In this document: piece after piece, positions 22,574 through 34,407 of the stretch | Layout: each line of letters begins with the position of its first letter | How positions within the stretch are numbered: position 1 is the stretch's first letter | NCBI GenBank assembly: GCA_026901365.1 | Contig: QLOH01000299.1 | Span: forward strand, 124,001-188,000 | Direction of reading: 5' to 3' | From: Sesbania bispinosa | Lineage: Eukaryota > Streptophyta > Magnoliopsida > Fabales > Fabaceae | Length of the DNA stretch: 64,000 nt | Notes under the pieces: model-generated | Seen by the model: the letters and a program-made list of their open reading frames with translations, nothing else | Told to the model about the DNA's origin: nothing | Databases searched by the model: none | Translations under genes and position numbers: made by a program

Positions 22574-25500
22574 TGCGACACCCTTAGTTATACCGCTAAG
22601 AATATCACATTGCAAAACGTAACCGTCGAATTTACTGCTTTAAAACTTAGAAAATACAAAAATATTTTTTTTTTAAAAGAGTTTAATCATCATCAACTAA
22701 TCGCATTCTAATTTCCATTTTAAGTATTCATGAAAATGTCCTTTTCTTAAGTCTGAAATTCATTTTCTGAAAACATTTAGACGATTCAATCATTCCGCAT
22801 ACATACACGCAGATACAAGGGAAGCATGGGAAAGAAACATCATAACATATATATAGAACCATAGTGTCAAAGTAATCCCGGAGTAAACAATATCACCATC
22901 AAAACAAGAGTTCTAGTAGTAGACTATAATAAATAAGACCTCAACCAAAACAAAACAAAACAAGAGGCCACTAAATCAGAGTTGCTACTAACTAGACTCG
23001 TAACTACCCCCAGTTACGCTATCCTACTCGTCATCATCCGTCTCAGCAGGAATCCACCCACAACTCCTCCCTCTAGTACCCCCGAGGTCGATCATCCCAA
23101 AGTCCTCTGAGGGGCCGTCGCTGGAAGAATCCTCTTCCGGCTCCTCATCTTCAGAGTCATCCTTCGGGTCTTCCTCTGGGTCCTCCTCCTCAGATGTAGT
23201 GTCATCAATCACGATCATGGCTGGCTCACTCGGACAGGAACGACCAAATGCGTCAGGATATACGGGCTGCGGAGGTGACACCGCTGGACCGGGAGAGTAA
23301 CGAGGGGAATCTGGCTCGCCCATGGTCGCCATCCGTGAGGACTGTGACGATGCTGATGGAGAGGGGCGATGACGACGGTTGAGAAAAGTAGTGTAGCGAC
23401 GGAGTCTGAGTGGAGTCTCAAACTCAAGGATCACCAGCACTGTGAAATCTATCTCCGGTACCAGGTGAAGGCTGGGATGAGAAATGGTAACGCGCACCTC
23501 CCCCGTGAAAACACATCGCCTGGGGACGTCTGTAATCCGCCACTGGCCCCATGGCTCCCACCTCAACGTGATCCTCATAGTGGACATCATGAAGCTCTCC
23601 AATACCAACTGTCGACGTGGCGAAGAAGTACGACGACAGGAAATAACAGAAGCAGAAAAGGAAGGGTGAGAACATCTCATGAACTCATATCAAGTAGAAT
23701 ACAGTAACTAGAGCATTCATAGAACATTCGCAAAATCTCAATCACAAGTATGCAGTTGATGCTATCATGATGTACGTAACTAATGCATGAGGGCCAGGGA
23801 AAACATCACCAAAAGCAGAGCACACAACAACTGCTCAACCATATATGTACAATATATCAGGAGTATAGTCTGTACTAGCAAATAGTACGAAGAACATTGC
23901 TCAATCTCTGGCCAAGACGATTTTCCGACTTCCAGACAAACTCACTGATAATGAAAACTTGAGAGCGACAGGATAGTCAAGCTTGTACCCCGCTTACACG
24001 ACAGTAGGGGGCGAGCCTACGTCACTTGTGCCATTTCGGGACCCGACTTATCCTCAGGGCTGGTCTCCTTTACCAAACCGCTGGTGTTCTTTGCAAAACC
24101 CAGTGCACCCGTCCCATCCAGTTTCACACTGTACTAGAGTGGTATTGCCATATAGGTCGTAAGGCTTTTGAACCTTAGTCATTATTGATGCACATGATGT
24201 ATGTTACACCGCAAACACTTACAATATTACATCCTTACAGACAAGCCCATTAAGTCTTTTTACGTCACCACTTTACCGTGGTGCAACCTCGTAGATTCAA
24301 GGCCTTTCCTTTAAGGAAAACCAAATCACACTCTCTTGCCAAGCTTCTCAAGTTTTATGTAGAGAGAAAGTGTTGGTTATAATCTTTTAAGGTAGCTTGT
24401 GCTAGCTTTATTGATAATCATATTCACTTAAGTCCTACAATTTACTAAGGCTTATGGATATGTCTTATGAAAGGCATTACTAATCCTAATTCTATTTGTA
24501 TGACTAATTAAGATTAGGCTTAACCTTTAGTCATAACTAGTCTTCATTAATCGAATTTGAATTAATCTTATCCTTCTTTAATTAAGTCTTAATCCTCACT
24601 TAAGATCCTAATTAATTTCTAATTATCCCTTAATTTCTTCCTTAATCTTGGATTAGGGTTTTTAATTATGCTTGATTAAGGTTAAATTATAATTAATTAG
24701 TTAATTCTTAATCATCATTACTAATTAATTACTTAATACTTTTATTAAGGTTAATTAACTTTAACCTTAATTAATCTTCCGTTACTTAATTAACTTAAGT
24801 AGATTATGTTAATTTAACTTAGGTAATTAGATTAGCTAAGTCTACTAATTAATTTCTAACTTTTAATTTCTTAATAACTTGGATTAGAGTTGAAGTCCAA
24901 CTCCAATCTAACTTTTAATTTCATAATCTAATCTTGATTGACTTTTAATGAGTCTTTAACTCCTTTTCTTAAAGGTTTTAAACTTAAATTAGAAGCCTAA
25001 AGGTTTTATAACTCTTAGGAACTTATTTTTAGTCATGGCAACCTAAAATATTGACCTTTAAGTTGACTTTTACTTGGTTGGAATTGGAAATCCAAATTTG
25101 ATTTATTTATTTTTGAAGACTTATTCTTAATTGCACTTTTGTCCTTTTACTTGTAAAATTGCTTCTTAGTCCTTTTGGACCACCAAAGCCCATAAACATG
25201 TTTTCAACATACCCTTGACCTTTTTAAGATCAAAAAGGTATTCTTGATGAGTTTCATCAAGAACAACTCATGAACATCAAGAACAACTTGAATGTTCATC
25301 AAAACTACAAATTTTTCACAACATCCAATCTTCACCAAAACTTCACACATTCATCAACAAACAATCTAAATGCCAAATATCATACCAATCCACTCAAAAT
25401 CATCCACATACATATTAAAGTTCATAACTCCATTTTCAAGCTCATAAACACTATTTTTCAAAGATCAATCATCCAAAACAATTGTATACCTTCAACCAAC

Positions 25501-26517
25501 TTCATGCATGTTCATAGATTCATCATACAAACACATTCCAAGCACAAAAAAAAATTTTGAAACACATGCAGCCCCAAAATCCCTCAAGGCCGAGAGCTAT
25601 TAGAGGAAAAAGGGGAAAATTTTTCCAAAATTGTTTCTTGGCTTGCATGCACCAACAATCACAATCCAAGCACATTCCAAGCACCAAAATAAACTTAAAA
25701 ACATGTAAACAACCCAGCTCCAAGAATCCAAAACGTTTGCTCAAAGAAAAGCTCAAAAAGTGATTTTTTTCAAGGAGAACAAGAGTAAAAACAAGGATTT
25801 TAAGGGCAAATCCTTGACTCTAGTTACCAATCCTACTAGAGTTCAAGTTCTCCCCCCCCCCCTTTACCTCAAATTTCCAAGAAAATGAGTGCAGAATTCT
25901 GGTCCCAAAACAGCCCCCAAAGATGCCTCCTTTAGTCACCAACAAGGATTTTTCAAGGCCAGAAAGCTTAGAAATGGAAGCTTTGGTTCAAAGATGGAAC
26001 ATTGGCTTCATGTGTTTAAGGTGAGATGAAAAATTTTGAGAGAACATGGTGGATAGTTCACGGCCAAGGAAGGAGAGAAAGAGAGAAATGAGAGAAAACT
26101 AAAGCTTGCATGTTGGAAGGAAAGAAAGAATAAATGAATTTTTGTGTTTTAAATGCCATAAGGCTTAGTCTTAACACTTGTCTTGGAGAAAAGAAAGAAA
26201 ATGACAAGTGTCCCTCATGCAAAGCTCTCCCACATGCACGGCTTCTAGAAGGAAGAAAAGAAAGGTTTGTGCAATTTTTCTGGCCCGGATCAAGAGTATT
26301 CGGGCCCGGTTCAAGAGACAGGAGGGGCAAAAAGGTCATTTTTCACAGAAAAACCCAAAAATTCCAAAAAAATTCCTAAAAATAGGAAATTAAACTCTAA
26401 ATCCAAAAATATGAATTTTTATTATTAAAAATAATTTTAATCACTCAAAATCCAATAAAACACTCAAAACAGCAAAAACGGCAAAAATGGCAAAAACGGT
26501 AAAACGCGGGCGTTACA
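22574..26517 (-). repeat. 3.9 kb solo LTR inserted in Tat gag
   Basis: In element sense it runs TGTAACGCCC...GGTGTCGCA, flanked by TTCCA at 22569-22573 and 26518-26522. Removing it rejoins the Tat gag frame at PRGWKVPK. No second LTR, PBS or pol is present, so this is a solo LTR. The length and the TGTAACGCCC end fit a Tekay/Del-type chromovirus (inference). 24480-25100 is AT-rich with many TTAATTA words, and 25849-25862 is a C homopolymer. Confidence 0.85.
23024..23680 (-). CDS. acidic-tailed ORF within the 3.9 kb solo LTR
   Basis: A 218-codon frame near the 3' side of the LTR in its own sense. It has an Arg/Ser/Pro-rich middle (HRPSPSASSQSSRMATMGEP) and a strongly acidic tail (TSEEEDPEEDPKDDSEDEEP). 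I do not recognise a family. It might be transcribed into the leader of the parent element, or it may be incidental. GC content is higher here than in the AT-rich part of the same LTR. Confidence 0.3.
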   Translation of the reverse strand: MRCSHPSFSASVISCRRTSSPRRQLVLESFMMSTMRITLRWEPWGQWRITDVPRRCVFTGEVRVTISHPSLHLVPEIDFTVLVILEFETPLRLRRYTTFLNRRHRPSPSASSQSSRMATMGEPDSPRYSPGPAVSPPQPVYPDAFGRSCPSEPAMIVIDDTTSEEEDPEEDPKDDSEDEEPEEDSSSDGPSEDFGMIDLGGTRGRSCGWIPAETDDDE

Positions 26518-26522
26518 TTCCA

Positions 26523-27443
26523 CCCCCTAGGTAATTCAGTTTGTAAAACCATTTGGGTGAAAGGAAATACCACATAGGGATGATTTGAAAATCCTATATT
26601 AAACCCTTGTCTATTTAGGACTTGTTCGACAATCCCAACAACATTATGTTGCCCTCTAAGTTATTTGCCCTTATCCTTTCTAGGATTTCATCGGCAATTT
26701 GATTTCTATTTAAAACAACTCTAGGAGCATTTTCTTCCCTATTTTTTACTAGTACCATAGGATTTGGCACTTGATTGCTTTGATCCCCTTGATTTATTGG
26801 AGGATCATTATTAGCCACTTATCTTACAATAGGATCTGCATGAGCCCCAAACACATCTGCAATTTTTTTCCATTTGCCTAGCCAACACATTATAATTAGT
26901 GTTAGTTGTCTGTACTAATGGATTAAACATTGTGGCCATTTTTTGTGTCAACATGTTCACCATTTCATTGTTGCTTTCATCCATTTGTTGTCTCAATGAT
27001 TGCAAAGTAGAATTAGTAATGGATGAAGATGAACTTCCTACAAAATGATTAAAAATTGGTCCACGGCTTGTAAGAGGAACTGTTGTTGGACCAATTGTTG
27101 ACATTGTTGGCGGAGCCATCTCAGTACTTGGGATGAAAGAATACGGTAATCCATACATTGGATTGCCATTCTCAGACATAGAAACAATATTAGAAACAGG
27201 GATAGTAGGCACAACTTGACTTTTTACTGGGTCTTCTGGAAAAGTTGTAGAGACAACCTGATCTCTATTAACACTACTATTTCCACTACCCCCATTATTA
27301 TCATTATTGTTCACTGACTCATTCGCCTGGGGTCGTTGACTCCCAGAACTTGTAGTTGTATCCATATTATTGTTTCCACTTCCTACTTGCCTTGCGTTAT
27401 TAGCCATTTGAATAGATATTGTTCTACCACTTCTCAAACGCAT
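26523..27443 (-). pseudogene. Tat gag, N-terminal half
   Basis: Starts MRLRSGRTISIQMANNARQ about 70 bp inside the 5' LTR, an N-terminus common in Tat gag, then a Ser/Asn/Gly-rich stretch and LRQQMDESNNEMVNMLTQKM. A one-base change in an A run near 26873, a TAA near 26820 and another frameshift near 26640 break it. It continues as GIVEQVLNRQGFNIGFSNHP to QTELPRGW, where the solo LTR interrupts. Confidence 0.85.
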
Positions 27444-27487
27444 GCAAGATCAATATTTAAAAAATGATAACATACTACTTTTGGCAA

Positions 27488-27512
27488 TGAAGTCCCACCG
27501 GGCGTGCCAATT
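27488..27512 (-). other. primer binding site region of the Tat element
   Basis: The minus strand reads AATTGGCACGCCCGGTGGGA next to the 5' LTR end ...CAAACA. Placement and the TGGCACGCCCGGTGGGAC form fit a tRNA-primed PBS. I do not assign the tRNA. Confidence 0.75.
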
Positions 27513-28558
27513 TGTTTGTGGTGATAAAAGTTAATCTCGAAAGAATTACTTTTACTCACTTTTGATTCTAAGATCAATCTGGGGACTAGAATCTGGTCCT
27601 CTTATGGGATTCTTATTAAAAGTAGGTTTACAGTGTTCAAAATATAAAGATTTGAAGTACCAGTATTGGTTTCAAGATATTGTATCAAATAATGAAAATT
27701 GTAACAACATAGATCAAAATAGTAAAAGAAATGTATGAATATAAAGAAAAAGAAACAAAAGAAATGATTGAAATGAGAAACAAAAGATCAAAGTAAGAAC
27801 AATAAGAAATGAAGAACAATGTAAAAACAATTGCATTGAATGAAAGCGGAAGGAATTCACATACTAGCACTCGTTAGAACCAATTTAGTCACTGACAAGA
27901 TGGACGTATAGGTGTTTCAGAGTGTTTGTACAAATGATTTTCCAACCCTTATTACATGAAAAGTTCACCTATTTATAGTTTTTCATCCTAACGGTTAACT
28001 AAGGTACATGTGACACATCAGCAATCTTCATGTGTTGGCAGCCTGCATGAATGCCACGTCTTCTGCTAACCAGAAACTGCTTTCTTTTCTTTGAACTTTT
28101 ACAAATGCTCCACTAAACTGTTGACACCTGTCTTAACCAATAGACTTTAGCAACTACCCCTAACTGCTTTTCTTGACTTTCTGTTTGCTCGAACAGATTC
28201 CTTCCTTGTATAAATATCTTCTAAGTCTTCATTCATCTTGTTTTCGACTTGTCTCACTTGTAAAATCAAAAATTGTTTTTGATTTCTCGAACTCTCTGCC
28301 TTTCGATCTTCTTACTTGTTGTAATCGAATATACCTTTTAAATTTCTCTCACACTTAGCTTTTTTTGTTGGTGGTTCACTGAATAGTTCTTGATTTTGAA
28401 GCTTGACCATTTTTATTCGTGTGCCACGTGTCAATCTCTATCTGGTTGATTTGAAGGTTTCTTTTACCACTGCCCATCGTCCATTCAACCTCATTATGAA
28501 GGCTTCTCTAACTGGTCATTAAAGAGGTTTACCAATTAATGTTCCTCTCTTAAACTCC

Positions 28559-28566
28559 TATAAATA
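28559..28566 (+). promoter_or_regulatory. antisense TATA box in the 5' Tat LTR
   Basis: TATAAATA on the plus strand, conserved with 1195-1202, 78 bp before the ATG of the small ORF. It points out of the element toward 29418. Confidence 0.48.
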
Positions 28567-28636
28567 AGAGTTCATTTGGACGTTTCCTTCATCCCTTCTT
28601 ACTATTCCTCTTCTGCTCTTCTAATTCCTCCAAAAT

Positions 28637-28750
28637 ATGGAGAAATTTATTTCTTTGGCTACTGCGGTCAACCCAATCTTAAATGATTTCATTTTGGACA
28701 AGGTTGACGAAGTAGACAAAGCTATAGGCTTTTTCAACCCTTCTTTTTGA
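28637..28750 (+). CDS. small antisense ORF in the Tat 5' LTR (37 aa)
   Basis: Second copy of the ORF at 1273-1386. It begins MEKFISLATAVNPIL and ends GFFNPSF, with a few substitutions and no frame break. Function unknown. Confidence 0.33.
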   Translation: MEKFISLATAVNPILNDFILDKVDEVDKAIGFFNPSF

Positions 28751-29417
28751 AGGTTTTCCTTTAGGTTAAACGTAGTAGCCAAATATTGATTCATTCAGCA
28801 ATGAATGAATTTGTTCACTCCTTCCCCACGCAGATCTTTAATTACACCCCAAGCACCAGGATTATTCAAACAAGTTAACAAAATACTTTTACCCTGGTGG
28901 CTCAATCAAAGCTTGTGGAGGAGAAGGAGGAAGAAGAGGTCCGGCAGGCAGGAGTCAAGTATATCCTGCAATTTAGGATAGTGTCTTTTCTAATATTTTA
29001 GAATACATAGGATAGTTTCTTTTCTAATATACACATTCAGTGTATTCGAACTCTATGAAATTCAAATTTTGCTTATGAATAAATAAAAGAACTATCCTTT
29101 TCCTTCTGCATACTTGAAGTCTTTTTTTTAACTTCGGATTTACATTGTACTCCTCTTTCGAGTTTATTGAGTTTCTGCTTGTATCATATTAACTTAATCA
29201 AGGACTCTTAATCATTCGAGTTCATCAATAAATTCGAATTTCGAACTTCTATTCATTTTTGTGAACTCGAGAATATTGACTTCCTTAAGACTTAGTTCAT
29301 CTTTTAACCTCTTTTAAAAGAAAACATCTTCTAATAAATCGAAAATTGATTGTTCTGGCTTTGTAGAAGACTTATAACTTTGTAAAGTTCGAAGGACTTA
29401 AAATTCGAATACCAACA

Positions 29418-29854
29418 TAAACACATTAGTTGTTTTGAGCCTGAAGAGGCTATGTGAGCATATAATACTTGAGAAAAGCCTGAAGATGCTTGATTATAAA
29501 ACAATACTTATAATTTCTTGTGATTAATGGAAATCCAGTAGCTGTGTTTAGAAATGGGACTGGATGTAGCTCACTATGGTTGTGAGTGAACCAGGATAAA
29601 TATATATATATACACGCTAACCTAAGGGGATCTGAATCAAGTTTATAAAAACTTTTGTGATATCAAGAAAGCTTAATCCGTTTAGAAAACCTCTTGTCTG
29701 AATTTCTTCAAATAAGAGAAATCACTTTAGACAACCTTCTGAAAACCTGTATGAACTTTTATAAACACGTTTTTTTGTAAAAATCTTTAAAAATTCGCAC
29801 AAGATTTAATAAACACAATTCAACCTCCTTCTTGTGTTTACTTGTGTTTCTACA
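29418..29854 (+). mobile_element. right part of a SIRE-like LTR
   Basis: It has the hallmark SIRE/Maximus LTR tail: GAGCCTGAAGAGGC, GGAAATCCAGTAG, GGGACTGGATGTAGCTCAC and GTGAACCAGGATAAA, then a CCTTCTTGTGTTT block ending TCTACA. No PBS follows, so it is probably a solo LTR or a truncated one. It shares layout with the LTR at 34090-35211 and with 56950-57441. Confidence 0.7.
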
Positions 29855-30002
29855 TATACTTCCTAATTTAATTTTGTTAAGATTATATTGGAGTCATTTA
29901 CATTTACAAGTCATTTTATTATTCTTTGATTTAAGTTACTACAAGATACTCTTGTTTACTTTGATTCCTTTTACCAACTCTAACTATGATTACTATTATA
30001 AG

Positions 30003-30036
<34 letters not shown>

Positions 30037-32337
30037 CATCCTCCAATAGGAGATCTAGGATGATAATACTTACTTATTGTAACCTATGATAAATCTTACT
30101 ATGTCTATTTAGTATGGCGGACGATTTTTCCTGTGGAGTTTCTTTACTAAGTGTGATTCTTCTATCTTTACTTTTTAAGCATATTCCTTACATTTTACCT
30201 TATCTTTCAATCTTTATTTTGATGGAATAACTTTTATATGAATATCAATCATTCTTGAGTGGTTATTTTGAATTGAATGGTTATGAATTTAGACGAATAG
30301 AAGAAAGAAACAAAAGAATGAAATTTGTGATTGAGTAGGTAATTAGCCTACACGGTGCAATAAGGGAAAAAGAAAGAATGAAATTATGTAAATGACTAAG
30401 GCTATTGGATTGTTTAAATTATTTGATTTCCAAACTCTACTCTCTTAGATGTTATGAATTAATGATTGTTTGTCTGCTTTCTTGAGGTATGATTAACATA
30501 AGAAAGCTAAAATAAATGGATTGAGTTTGGTGATTAGCCTTCTTTTAATTTGTTTTCAATGAATGATGTGAATAAATTAATAAAGAAACATAAACTTGAA
30601 TTTTAGGAATGTTAAATTTAGATGAAAGGTTTGCCTAAAGAAAGGCTTAAACCATGATTGAAAAAGATACAGATTTGACTAGTTATATGTACATGCTTTG
30701 ATTGATTTTAGTGATCATTTGATGAGTTCATCGTGCATACAAAGCATGTAGTACTGTTGTGTTATGATGATGGAAATCCCACGACTAAAGATGAAAGAAA
30801 AGAGAATGATTTGTAATAAAGAAATCTCTTTCTTTTTTAGAGAAAGCTAAGTGAAATGTTTGAGGAAAAACTACTTTGAGAAACTTGTCCTTATTTAGAG
30901 ATTTGAGAAACTTGATTGATTCTCTTTTGAATGGAATTGATCTTGTGGATTTTCTTCAAAACAAAATTTTAGAAAGGATTTTTAGTAAATTGGTTCTTTT
31001 AAAACGTACATGAATTTTTGGTGTGTGTGTGTGTTTACGACTTCTCTTTGAAAAAATAGAAGATGATTTCAAACCAATTTTTTGTGGTTGATGATGAATC
31101 TCTTAGTAAAGGATATTCTTTTGGATGAAACGGTTTTCAATTTTTACAATTTTTATTGATATGGATTCTTCATTTGAGACAATAAATCACTAAGCTTTGG
31201 CCTAAAATAATGAAAATATTGTAGGCTTTAGAAATATATGGAATTGGATGTTAATATACCTTTTATGAAAGAAATGGACATTATAAAGTGCAAGCAGTGT
31301 TTTGATTCTATCATATATTGTTTTGATTTTTGCCATCATGCATAGGCAGCATAACATATTGCATTTGGACGGATAAAAATCTGAGGAGATAACCAAAGAT
31401 AGTTTTTATTTGAGAACAGAATGGTTGGAATGTTGGGAGGTAGCATAAACCTAGTGCAGTGTGAGATAGATAGGGACAACTAGGAAAGGCCTAGGGGTAG
31501 AGTCTGGTTCATCATCCACAATGGATGAGGGTGGCCTCTCCAGACCATGGTGAGTGGTTAAGGCTTAGTGCACCCGACTATACCCTGGGGATCATTTGGA
31601 CGGTTGAGTGCATGGTAGTGCAATTGAGAAAGAAAAAGAATTTTATGAAATGAAATTGAGCACCTGATATTCGGGGCCATATTCCGTGACGAGAGCTCCT
31701 AACCCTCCCTCCCCCAATAGATGTGGCACTCCATGGAGATAATCTATAGAAAGAAAGGATTTGAATTCGGGCCCGCATGCATTGCATTGTATGACATTGC
31801 ATACATTGGTTGCTGAATTTTTTTGTTGAATATGATTGATTTCTCTACTATAAATCATAATAAGGAATATTCCATAAAATAAACAACTTAGTTGTTACTG
31901 TTAAATTTATCTAGTTGATTTAACATAGAGAATAAGAATTATTACTGTATAATTACGGAAACGCTAAATTAACAGATTGAGTATTGATTATTTACTTATG
32001 TTGTCATTAGCAAACGAAATATGGTAGTTTGTTGCTATCCGTAATTGTTGTATTCTGATGATAGATTTTCCATATACTTTCATATACTGGAATCAGTATT
32101 TCACCCATCAGTGCTTGTCTGTTTATTTATTTCTGCTTACGAATACAAAGGCATGGTAGAAGACAGTGGCAACAACGACTGTATACTTCAATGATGGAGG
32201 CTAGCAGATAGAGTAGGAATCACAATAGGTCACCTACACTAGACGAACAAAGTTTGTAATCCAACACCCTGAGCATGCACGCCTTCTTTCTTTTACCATG
32301 CGATATGTTTTCCCTCTTTCTTTCACGAGGACATCAC
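29855..32337. other. unassigned repeat-like DNA
   Basis: No convincing coding region. It holds a (TA)n run at about 30009-30034, a (GT)n run at about 31020-31034 and a GC-richer patch at 31430-31790 that looks LTR-like but matches nothing else here. It continues across the SIRE-like insertion at 42310-42476. Confidence 0.5.
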
Positions 32338-32539
32338 TGTGAAGTCTATTAATCAGTTTGAGCATTCAAACTTGACTCAAAGACTTAATATCCTTTAGTT
32401 TTAATGATTAACAAATAAGATTATATAAACAGATTCTACTGAGAAAGGTATAGGTTTGTTGATTATGTTTCAAGATGAAATAGTAATCAGAATCAGAAGA
32501 TTAGGATCAGAAGAACAAATGCAGGATCAATTATAAAGA

Positions 32540-32777
32540 AGTTGTCTGAAGAATGCAACTCGTCTGAAGTGCGCAAACTGTCTGAAGACGTGAAGACCAT
32601 ATGAAGACAAGATAAAGCAGTCTGAAGAAAAGAAGCTGTCTGAAGTAAGGAAGCCTTCTGAAGTAAAGAAGCTTTCTGAAGAAACGAAGCTGTCTGAAGA
32701 AGCAGAACTCGTCTGAAGAGTTGAAGCTGTCTGAAGTAGTTCAACCCGTCTGAAGTATCAGTGTTGTCTGAAGTCTC
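32540..32777 (+). repeat. TCTGAAG motif array in the SIRE-like LTR
   Basis: Twelve TCTGAAG words occur within about 240 bp, mostly preceded by TG, CG or AG and unevenly spaced at 12-35 bp. The cluster is repeated in the 3' LTR (39557-39794). It sits upstream of the TATA box, where enhancer sites would be expected. Function is inferred only. Confidence 0.85.
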
Positions 32778-33579
32778 ACTTATGACGTGGCACCCTCTGC
32801 TGAAGTTTGTGAAGACTTTTCTGAACCTCTGCTGCACGTACCTTTTCAAACACGTTTATGGAAAGGAACACAGAGACCTTTCCTGGTGATTTTGAATTTC
32901 ATACACCACTGAGGAAATTTCTACAACGCAGAAATTGCAGCAACAACGATGGCAGCTTTATAGCAGCACCAACGTTGTACTCTGTCAGAATTGTGAAGAC
33001 ACCCAGAAGCGTGTCTCACGATGGATTGAATAGCATTCAATGCTTTCTCTAAAGGGTTGTATCACAACGGAAATATCATCATCACCAATCCAAAAGAAAG
33101 CACAAGAAAAGCTCAGGAGACTAAGCAGAAGCAACAAAGAGAAATGTTTGAATAACATTTTATTTCAAACATATTTTATCATCTGCAAGAAACAGCCATT
33201 GAACAAGACACCTCACTCAAAGAAGAAAGAAGAAGTGGTGTCAGGAAGCAAACAGAAAAGGAGCATATACAAAATAAGCAAGAGGACAAATCTAACGGAT
33301 ACCTCCTCATATACACTCCTAAGAAAAGCAGAGAAAATCAGAAGTCAGCTGAAGAAAAGTAAAAGGTTATCAAGAGAGAGAACATGCAAAATAATATCAA
33401 GAAAATCTCTCTAAAAGAGCTCATCTACAGAAGTGTCAGAACAGGACTGTCTGAACACATATCTGCTAAAGAAGAAGCAACCGTTTGAGACACTATTAAG
33501 TAACGGCTATATGAGCCACATCATCAACATCTCAACGGTATTATGAATCATCTTCAAACGGCTATATTCCAACAGAATG

Positions 33580-33588
33580 TATAAATAG
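33580..33588 (+). promoter_or_regulatory. TATA box of the 5' SIRE-like LTR
   Basis: TATAAATAG, conserved at 40599-40607. It is probably the start-site signal for element RNA. Confidence 0.6.
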
Positions 33589-34263
33589 CCTCAAGAAAGA
33601 ATTTGAAGATGTTGAACTCATTCACCTGGTTCAATCAGTTGATCAAGATGCATCAGAAAAAAATCCTATTGGTGTTGACCACACTTACTTGAATCAACTA
33701 TGCTAGTCAAAATAGCAGTTGTTCAGTTGAACAACCTACCAGGCTGTGCTTAATCTCATATGAACCAAGAATGGTTTGAAGCTATAAGTATGCCTTGGTT
33801 TTTCCAATGATACGGGTGAGAATGTAACCCATGGAAACCAATGGCTGGAGAACAAGGCTGGAGCTTAAAGTGAGTATCTACCTAGCCAATTCTCAGAGGA
33901 TGTTATTCCTCATATCAGAGACAGGGATTGTACTTAAACTTATATACTTGAATCACTGTCTTACCCTTGTACTTAGATTTATCCATTGTATCCTGAGTAG
34001 TACTCAGTTAACCTCTAGTACAGGAAAAGATTAAGTTTATGTTTCATGGAAACTTAAACTTAGTTTAATTTGTAAACACTTTAAGTGTCTGAGAGCCTGG
34101 AGAGGCTTGGTGGAAGAAAGAATACTCTACACTTGGATAAGTGTCTGAGAGCCTGGAGAGGCTTGGTGGAAGAAAGAATACTCGTGGTAGAGCCTGGAGA
34201 GGCTTGATAGAAAAGAATACTTGTGGTAGAGCCTGAAGAGGCTTGATAGAAAAGAATACTTGT

Positions 34264-34407
34264 GATGTCTGGAGAGACTGTACTCGTGGTGTCTGGAGAG
34301 ACTGTACTCGTTGTGTCTGGAGAGACTGTACTCGTTGTGTCTGGAGAGACTGTACTCGTTGTGTCTGGAGAGACTGTACTCATTGTGTCTGGAGAGACTG
34401 TACTCAC
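34264..34407 (+). repeat. 24-bp tandem repeat, six copies (5' LTR)
   Basis: The unit is GTGTCTGGAGAGACTGTACT plus CGTT or a close variant. The 3' LTR has nine copies (41283-41498). Since LTRs start identical, the three-copy difference arose after insertion or by recombination. Confidence 0.93.

Larger units (their letters stand above)
150..29417 (-). mobile_element. Tat-lineage Ty3/gypsy retrotransposon, complete ends, multiply interrupted
   Basis: Two related LTRs (150-2052 and 27513-29417) with TG...CA ends bound this element, and the 5-bp target duplication TAAAC is present at 145-149 and 29418-29422. On the minus strand the order is 5' LTR, PBS, gag, protease, RT, RNase H, a second RNase H-like domain, integrase, an antisense gene, PPT, 3' LTR. 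Dual RNase H and an extra ORF downstream of pol are known traits of the Tat lineage. Nested insertions at about 2330-12148 and 22574-26517 account for roughly 13.8 kb, so the element itself is about 15.5 kb. All ORFs are broken. The LTRs differ by several percent in the parts compared by eye, so the insertion is not recent. Confidence 0.9.
27513..29417 (-). repeat. 5' LTR of the Tat element
   Basis: A 1905-bp partner of 150-2052. The sense TATA box is at 27970-27977 (minus). An antisense TATA box at 28559-28566 (plus) precedes the small ORF at 28637-28750. Here the antisense promoter would read outward into flanking DNA. Confidence 0.93.

Noticed and set aside
22383..22711. plus frames overlapping Tat gag
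   Set aside because: Opposite-strand shadows of the gag domain, one of them crossing the LTR boundary.
25270..25763. plus frames inside the 3.9 kb solo LTR
   Set aside because: Asn/His/Lys-rich composition without motifs, in the AT-rich part of an LTR.
26508..26534. a PPT next to TGTAACGCCC, as if a complete second element's 3' LTR began here
   Set aside because: The purine run is Tat gag coding sequence (PRGW). The TTCCA duplications and the restored gag frame show it is a target site, not a PPT.
32493..32849. minus frame in the SIRE-like LTR (also 39510-39866)
   Set aside because: Generated by the TCTGAAG array in a regulatory part of the LTR. It recurs in the other LTR only because LTRs are copies.
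33040..33414. plus frame MLSLKGCITTEIS in the SIRE-like LTR
   Set aside because: Broken in the 3' LTR by a small indel, no recognisable motif, AT/Lys-rich composition.
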